Positions 1 to 8,100 of a stretch of 29,966 nucleotides of DNA are shown in pieces. Position 1 is the first letter of the stretch, and each line of letters begins with the position of its first letter. The DNA comes from Plakobranchus ocellatus (Eukaryota; Mollusca; Gastropoda; Plakobranchidae). The translations under genes were made by a program, and so were the position numbers. Where the stretch lies: positions 3,757,020-3,786,985 of the forward strand of contig BLXT01007308.1 in assembly GCA_019648995.1 (NCBI GenBank), given 5' to 3'. The notes below the pieces were generated by a model, which did no database searches, was not told where the DNA came from, and saw only the letters and a program-made list of their open reading frames with translations.

Positions 1-44
<44 letters not shown>

Positions 45-115
45 CTATCATTTTATCGGTATCTATCTATCTATCTACCTGTATGTCTGTCCGTCTGTTT
101 GCATGTCTGCCAGAA
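1..115. repeat. (CT)n microsatellite followed by TATC/TCTG repeats
   Basis: About 40 bp of almost pure CT from the left edge, then TATC units (58-77) grading into TGTC/GTCT-like units. Simple sequence, probably polymorphic. Confidence 0.9.
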
Positions 116-2108
116 TATCTCTTTTTTCTATCTGTCGACCTAACGCTCTGTCTATCTTTTTATTTGTCAGTCTATTGCTTTTTCTTGCCGTCTTTGTTTC
201 ATGCGCCTTTGTCTTCATATTTAACATGAAAAATGTACCTATAAAATCTTCTGTTGGAACATGATATGTGGTGTTAATTTTCATGGTAAAGTGCTATCGC
301 TGTTATCCATTTGAATATTAGTTTGATCTCGTAATCATTTTTTCTTCTTCCTTAAAGCAAGTGATTATTTTTTTATTTCTATAGAATCTAGCATAGAATA
401 GGAGGAGAAAAAAAAATTCATGTAACAAAGGATTGGCTAACTTTTAAGATTATCCACTTTCAAATGGCGAGCAAGTACTTAAACACTGTAAATGTAGGAA
501 AAAGTGTGGCTTCCATGTTGAAATCGTGAATCGTGATTTTCAAAATGCGTCGTTTTTTCTACTGCAATGTATGAATGTTTTTAATATATCACAGAAAATG
601 ATATAGATCACAGTTTGAAAAATTGAATAAGATGTTATAGAAATTCTCAAAATACATTTAAAGAAAAAAGGGGACCTTATGTACGAAAAAAAAAAAATAA
701 ATAAATAAAGGCATAAGATTACAAGCAATTGTCAAACACTTTAAGAATTTGAATTTGAATTTTACTTTTTCAGACATATCAAACACCACAGATCACCGTG
801 AAAATCTATATCTTTATTATCTTGAAACTTGAAAAAGAGGGAGGGTAACGAGGCATGAGAACCCTGCGAAGGCTCAAGAAGCAACGTTCAACCTGGGAAT
901 AGGCAATGAATGGTTATGGTGATGCTGAAGATTTGATGATGTGCATCTGATTCTCACCTGTAAAAATCTAAATGCGATTTTTGGCCCATGTATAGAATGG
1001 TGCTCCTTATGAAAATATGAAGCTCCTCCATACTAAAATGATCGTGAGGTCTTCCCTAAAAAAAATTGAAATCTGATTATTCTTATCATATGATAGTTAA
1101 GTTTATATAATATGTGCTCAAACCCACTTGTAATGTTAACACTGTCTCTAAAGTTGAACTACCCGTCTTGCAGAAAGAAAATATTTTGGCCCAGAATAAC
1201 TTACGAAAACGTGAGTGTGAGAGATTAAAGGAGTGTAACAGCTGTGTAGATGAGTGTATGGAGAAGGTTCAGAGGAGCGGCATAAGACATTCCAGTCACC
1301 TACATTAACTCAAAGCAGCTGTCGGGCAAAAAAAAAAAAAAAAAAAAAACCATTAAAGTATGGTGCACACAGGAAATGGCAGTGTTTGATGTTTCCGTTG
1401 TAAATGTCTACAAGAATAATTTATCAGGCTATGGGCAGGTATTATAGACGCATAGATAGAACAAGGTTAAAAAAATCATGTTTTCTTCCCTACCCTTCTC
1501 TCTCTTTCTCTCTCCCATCTTTGTTACTCTTTCTCCTTATACGCACACAAACATACATTTGCTATTCTGCTAAATAATTAACTCACCAGTTTGTGTACTG
1601 ATTCCGCCTTCCTAATGATTATCACTCTTTTAGTGAGGGTTGCTGCTCATCAAGCGAGACTTGCACTATCAAATTGTTATTCTAAAGAAGGTTAACATAG
1701 ACAAAGAGATCCTAGGCTTGCTAAATCTTTTAATTCCACATTTTCCTCGCCTTGGGCAGAAAAACTGTACTTGCTTTGTAATATCAGTTGTCAGGCCTTT
1801 TTTTCTGCCTTCGTCGGCCTGCGTCTCAAACTCAAGACATTACGTCCATACAAAGAATGGGGCGAGTATAGTGACTTCTGAGCAACCAAAGCCATCAGAT
1901 CAATAGAGGGTTGTCAAATGCCTTTGATGAAATGCAACAGAACTGTGGTATCAAAATTTTATACGACCTGCCCTTTCCTTCGGGACCTTTCTGTATTGAA
2001 CTTAAATCCAGCTCTTTCTACAGGTTATATCTAAATCAAGAACAAGTGGGTTTTTCAAAATGCTGTCTTGTTTCTAAATTATCTGTGTTTCCAATTTTTT
2101 TTTTACAG
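1..2108. other. Left flank: intron or upstream sequence of the MRL gene
   Basis: No exon could be assigned. It contains a (CT)n microsatellite, TATC/TCTG-type tetranucleotide repeats, and poly-A runs (near 685 and 1329-1350). Presumably it is the intron before the first visible MRL exon. Small open frames here (for example 1114-1308 and 1640-1906) resemble nothing known to me. Confidence 0.5.
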
Positions 2109-2186
2109 GAAGAGCAGATAGCGCGGGCAAAGGCAGAAAAAATTCGCATCGCTCTGGAAAAGATTCGAGAGGCCAAGATAAGAAAG
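2109..2186 (+). CDS. MRL exon A: charged coiled helix before the RA domain
   Basis: Encodes 26 residues in phase 0, beginning EEQIARAKAEKIR and ending EAKIRK. It follows a poly-T tract ending in ACAG and is followed by GTATGT. The equivalent vertebrate segment (EEQAAKLKAEKIRVALEKIKEA in sense) forms the helix leading into the RA domain. Visible residues 1-26. It is the first MRL exon that can be recognised in the window. Confidence 0.92.
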
Positions 2187-5100
2187 GTATGTAGATCTTT
2201 TCTGAAAGGTCAAAATCATTTGGCCAAGATCGAGATTTTTTTCCGCCATATAGTTTCGATGTGGAAAAATATTATTTATTTACGTGACTGTCGTTTGTGT
2301 AAATTTTTGCTGCCCAGGTTATTATTTTGACTGTTGAGATTATTTTAACATTTGTTTATTGTAAAAGTCTATTTTTTTTTATTAATCTATGAAATATCTT
2401 GTGTTGATGAACACCCCACTGAAATAAGTTTGAAGGGGAAAAAAAGCACGACTTCGTTTTGTTCTTTAGTAATGCATACAGGACAAGATGATTATTTCTT
2501 TTGCCTCTATCGAATACCAATGACCTTACAACTTGAAGAACCAATGATATTACAACTTAAATTACCTCAGTCATTGAACAAAAAGCAAAAAAAAATACCA
2601 CACAAGTGGCTTGTCAAAAGGGAAATAATTTATTTTTGTGGAACTACTGGCTTTTGCAATGCCTTTAAAATTTAAACCAGAGACTTTTTTCTGCGAACTT
2701 CTTCAACTAAACATAAGTGTTGAAAAGGTCCCTCCATTGGCGTATAAATCTTTTTCATTCTGCTAATTCTATCTTTTTACCAGACAGGCGAAGGGCGTAA
2801 ATTATTAGACACACTCAAAGGAACATGCAAAATCAAACTGTCGACTGTCGACATCCTAGCATTCAGTTCTCTATTTTCTTCCGCTTCTTTAAATAATGTA
2901 TAAGTACTAATTAGTATTAATTGACCCAAATCCATTGTGATATTCAAGAAATCACACTATGTAATGAACGATTGTTTTTTAAATTAACTTTATATCTTTA
3001 TTGCCTTTCAAGCTATTTGTGCGAGCGTTTGCCAAAGACGGTAGCAGCAAAAGCATTTTGGTGGATGAGAAGATGTCTGTGTCTCAGGTGTGCAGTCAAC
3101 TTGCCGACAAGAATCATGTCCGTCTAAATCACAAGCTGGCCGTGGTTGAGCACATGCCAGAGCTGCTCATGGGTAGGTGTTTACTCTTTAGAGATGATCT
3201 CACTCATTCTCTATGTATCGCAGATAATAGCCAGACATCTCTCATAATCAGTTCATTCATCAATCAATCATCAAAGTTTCTAATGACAACATGACACATT
3301 TATTTATTGTTTTTTTTTTTTTTTTTTACAATATTCTTCCCACTTTGGGTGCGGTGAATTTGATTCCCTTTCAAGTATCAGACCAACTGAGACCTGAAAA
3401 TACTGTGATCTCCATAGCAGATTAACTGAAACCTGGAAATAATGTGATTTCTTTAGAAGTGAGTGGGCTTCATCGCAAAAAGCAAGACATGTTCTAAACA
3501 CCATCAGTCCCATGAGGGCAAAAGGAAGCTGATGTTATACCAAATAAAGGCCGTAAAGCCAAGAGCACCGAGTATATAATGAATTCACTGTATGAACCAA
3601 ATAAGCAAAATGCATCACATGCAGCCATTGTATCTATTCCTTCTGTTTACCATTTAACTCTGAAGTCAAGCTCAGATCTCTTATCTCCTTCACATTTTAC
3701 CTTTGTAATCAACTTATCATTCTTTACAAGTAAAGCTCTCATCTCAAATTCACTTTTTCTTAAATCTCTTTACAATTTACTCATAGAACGAATTTTGGAG
3801 GATCATGATTCTCTGGTTGAAAGTATGGTTATGTGGACTCGTGATTCCAAGAATAAAATCATGTTTGAGGACAGGATGGATAAATATGATCTCTTCAGGA
3901 ACCCTGAGGTGAGAAAAAGAGATACATATAGAGTAAAAAAGGAGAAAAAAAGACATGAAGAATGTCACCACATTATACATGTATTTCCTTACACTTTAAA
4001 ACGCATTACGCCATAGTATAATGTACAAAAGAATAAATGTTCAGTAATGAGCCAATAATCAAGGGAACAAATAAATTCTGTAAAGCTTTCCTCTAGTCTA
4101 AATAATTGTGTTGGATTTTGCACAATTATTTTACAATGTATAATGTTATATAAATTATTTTAATTTTTACCTCAATACTGTTGCTGATTCCTTGGTTTGG
4201 ATTTTTATGCCTGTGCTTCATTTTGATCTGAAAACATGAATGACGCTCAAGGATCTCTTCTTATATTCAATATAATTTCATTTGTGTCACTGTTTTTTTT
4301 TTTTCACAGAAATACTTGATGAATCTTAGTGGATCCAAGCAAGGGCCCCTCAGTGCTTCTCAAAAAGACAAACTTATACAAGTGAGAATAACTATATTGT
4401 ATCCTCAATCTATTAGATCTGACTATGTTCTACAAATGCTAGTGACCCAGCAAAAGTTCTTTAAATTTTTCTCTTCAAATTCATGCTGTTTCATTCAAAA
4501 AGGAAACAATTGCAGTCTCATATACAGTCCAAATTGGAAGATTTGAATGATTAGAGTTACTGCAAGGACCAAAAAAATTCTTTCTATTTCCTTTCCTAAA
4601 AATTTGAAACCTTGAAAATACTCAATTGTTCGACTGTTCATGCAGCATGTCTTGGACGTGGCCCATGGGAGGACAAGGTAATGTTCCAAGACTAGGAAGC
4701 TTTATTATCTGTTTTTGTCTTTAAGAGTAGTGAAATTGAATTTTAAAAAAATGCTTCTGTTTTTTTGATCCAACCTGTTTTTCTTATCTATTTGTTATCA
4801 CCAGGAGTTTTTTGCCCCAGAAAGCGTTTGTGTCCCGATGATGGAGGGTGCTCTTTACCTTAAATCAGATGGCAAGAAAGCCTGGAAAAAATTCTTCTTT
4901 GTGTTGCGAGCATCGGGCCTCTATTACAATCCAAAAGGCAAAGCAAGCAAAGTATGTTTCATTTATTTTACTAAAAGTATTGAAAATATTTGGGGTGTGT
5001 GAAATTTTTAAAAAATGGCATTTGGGTAAAACATGACATAATTTTATATGCCTTTAAATAGATAAATATTGCTTATGTACTAGTTAAAATCATATAGCCA

Positions 5101-8100
5101 ACAAAGAAGAGAAAAAAAAAGGTAAAAAAGCACTATTTAATCCTGTTGTCAATGGATAGACAGCCATCTCTAATTGAAAATAATATGATTTCTTAAATTA
5201 TATGTCAGCCCCAGTCTAGAGTAAGGAAGTTGTCATAGACAAAATAATCAAAGTAGGAGACTACATTGGCAGTTTTATAATATTATAAACAATTAATACA
5301 GACTGAGAAAACGATTGATATTCAGTTTTTTAATAAAAAGAATTGTCTAAGATCTTCCAGCTTTGTAATTTGAAGAATAAAATTGGACATAAATACTCAT
5401 TAGTTGAACTAAATATGGATCTATTGCTGAATTAACTCTTCTGCGACTATATCTTCACTGAAAATAGTTTTCATACTTTCCCTTCTGTCTTTGTCCCATA
5501 TTAGAATCCCAAAGATTTAGCCTGCCTGGTTCAGTTTGATTATGTTGAGGTATACAGAGGCCTGGGATGGAAGAAAAAATATCATGCACCAACAGATTTT
5601 TGCTTTGCCCTGAAGGTTTGTAAATGATATAGGTTTTGTTAATTTAAAATACATAAGTGGCATTTGAATAATGTAGTTCCCTTGCAGTTGAGACATTTAA
5701 CTTCACATTTTGTTTTTCAAGCACTTTCAGTAATGTTTAGAATATAGGAAATATTTAACATTTATTTGCATGTTTATAATGTATACAGGAAACTTTGATT
5801 TGCAACATTTTTCTAATCATGTTGCTCTGGCAAAAGTAGTAATGTTTTGGCATAATCTGTAGAAATTGTGTACACAAGAAATACTAATTAAGAATTTATA
5901 ATGATAAAATTTGAGTGGTTCAATATGTCTCAAGATATATGTTTCAAGCCTCAAAATGCATTTTAGCAACTTTGTAATTGTCAAAACTAGATACTTAGGT
6001 GGCTTTTTGTGATTGATCTTAAAACACATTTGTATATAATTTATTTCTGTGCCAACCGTATTCTTTAAGAGAAAAATTCTGCCACACAATATCAATGGTA
6101 TTTTTTTTTCTTTTAGATGGCCTTTCTTTTCTTTTTAAAATCATCAAATGTTAGTGTTGTCTAAATATATGTGAAGAAATGTCGCATAAAAGTAATCTTT
6201 GGCCTCTTTTCTTTTCTTTTTGCCTACCTTGGTTACAATAATCTTTCATTAAAACCCTTCTGTGTGTGCAAGTTCAGTTGAAGGAGTGATGAGAACATCC
6301 TAGTTCAAGAAGAGATATTATTTATAACCCTGAATGAGTGTATGCAATCAGCCTCTTAAAAATAAATGGGAATGCTCTGATAAGGAGGCCCACTTAACCT
6401 CGCCTTTACACTTTAAGAAAGAGGCTCGACAGACTGAATCTCTTATTTGGTCCAGTTTCGTGATGAGTTGCCAAGTAGGCGGTTTCCGTTTTTAATAATG
6501 TGAAGTCTACCTCTTTTGAAATTGATTTATTATCTTGAAGATTTATTTGCCTGCCTCTGGTGAGAGTATTTCTTTCATTTAGACTATTTCATGTAGACTA
6601 GCCTCTGTGTATAAATTAATACTGCTGAGAGTTTTAATGCACTTTGTGTACAAAAAGCAAATACATTTGAACTGTCATTTTTTTTCTTTGTATTAACACA
6701 GCACCCACAGATCCAAAAGAAGACTTCCAAATACATACGGTATTTCTGTGCAGAGACTGAGATGGCTCTAGATCAATGGGTGATGGGAATAAGGACTGTT
6801 AAAGTAAGGATTCCTAGTTCAAAAATTTTTTTTTTTAATTTTAGTAAATTTACTGATTTGTTTCTTTTTTTTTTTTTTTTTGCTATGTGCTTTTATGACT
6901 TATATTTTTCAGTGGAAGCCCAGCCTAGACAAAATATTTAAGATTCTCCTATTTTATATAGAATGCTAAACAGCAGCTGTAAATCTGGCAAGCTCTTTCT
7001 TTTTTTCAGTAGGCTGTTGAAGTTTTGTGTGTATTGCAAATAATGATGCACGAAAAAATTTGAAGCATCACCAAAAGCATTAAAGTTCTTTTTTTTTTTT
7101 TTTAAAGGTATAAAATTATCTGGTTTCTTTTTATTTTTTTTNNNTATTTTGCACAGCAGTGAGATTAAACAAGGACTTTGAACATAAGAGTATTATTAAT
7201 GTGAAATGATAAAATGGCTTTTTTTTTTAGCCCAGAGCTACAGCCGATTAGTGGTCAGTTATATCTGCTATGAGAAAGTCATTTAAGTTACACATTTGAC
7301 TCCCTTCTTACTATTTGTTATAGAAGACAGCTGCAAAAAAAATTCAAAAAAAAAAAAAGGTTGAAATTTGAAGGTTATATTATAAAGATCATTTTTTACT
7401 AAATATCCACTTCATCAAAGTTTTGTCTTGAATCCTGTGCTTTATGAATGAATGTGACACAGCTTTATGTTCATATTCCCACAGCTGGGCAAGCAGATGT
7501 TACACAATTATGAACGACTGACACACGAGATCTCTATGTGGGATCTACGGCTACCAGAGCCTGGAGCTGTTGCTGCAGATGAGGGCCTCTGTCAGATGCT
7601 GAACCACGCAGACCTCAGCGACAGCCGGATGTCTGTGCCAGAGCCAGGGTCTCGCCATTCTGTCATCCAGGTGCACAATGCATCACTAGTTCGTAATCCT
7701 TCCTCTGCTGGCAGTAGTGGTGGTGTCAGCAACAGCAGCAGTAAAGATGTACTTAGCATTGAGGTCCTTGCCATGCCATCGAGGAAAGGGTCAGAGTCGG
7801 GCATTGCATCGGATGGAAGGTAATTTTCTTTCGCTATCTGAAACTCATCAGCATAAAGCCTAACAGAAAAATTACATTGAATTTCTACTTCACTTGGAAA
7901 GCAAAATATGTCTTTATTTTATCACAGTTGTATTTTCATTTTGGAAATGTAAAAGACTAAAGATGAGAAAAATCCTGCGTATTTCACATGAATTTTGCAG
8001 TGAATTCAATATTATTAGACTGATTATGTAATATGAATGTTTGACACTAATAATCACATTAAAAAGCTGCATCTTATTCTGCTTTCTCCTTACCTGATTA

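Noticed and set aside
1174-1210. Possible 37 bp MRL microexon flanked by CAG and GTGAGT
   Set aside because: To join the phase-0 exon at 2109 it would have to be read in a frame giving an unconserved peptide. The attractive KENILAQNNLRK frame does not fit the phase.
1640-1906. 88-codon + frame upstream of the first MRL exon
   Set aside because: No similarity to the MRL N-terminus (no DLDALMADL-like block), no clear splice sites, and length is within chance for this region.
7142-7144. NNN inside a T run
   Set aside because: Unresolved assembly bases, not biology.
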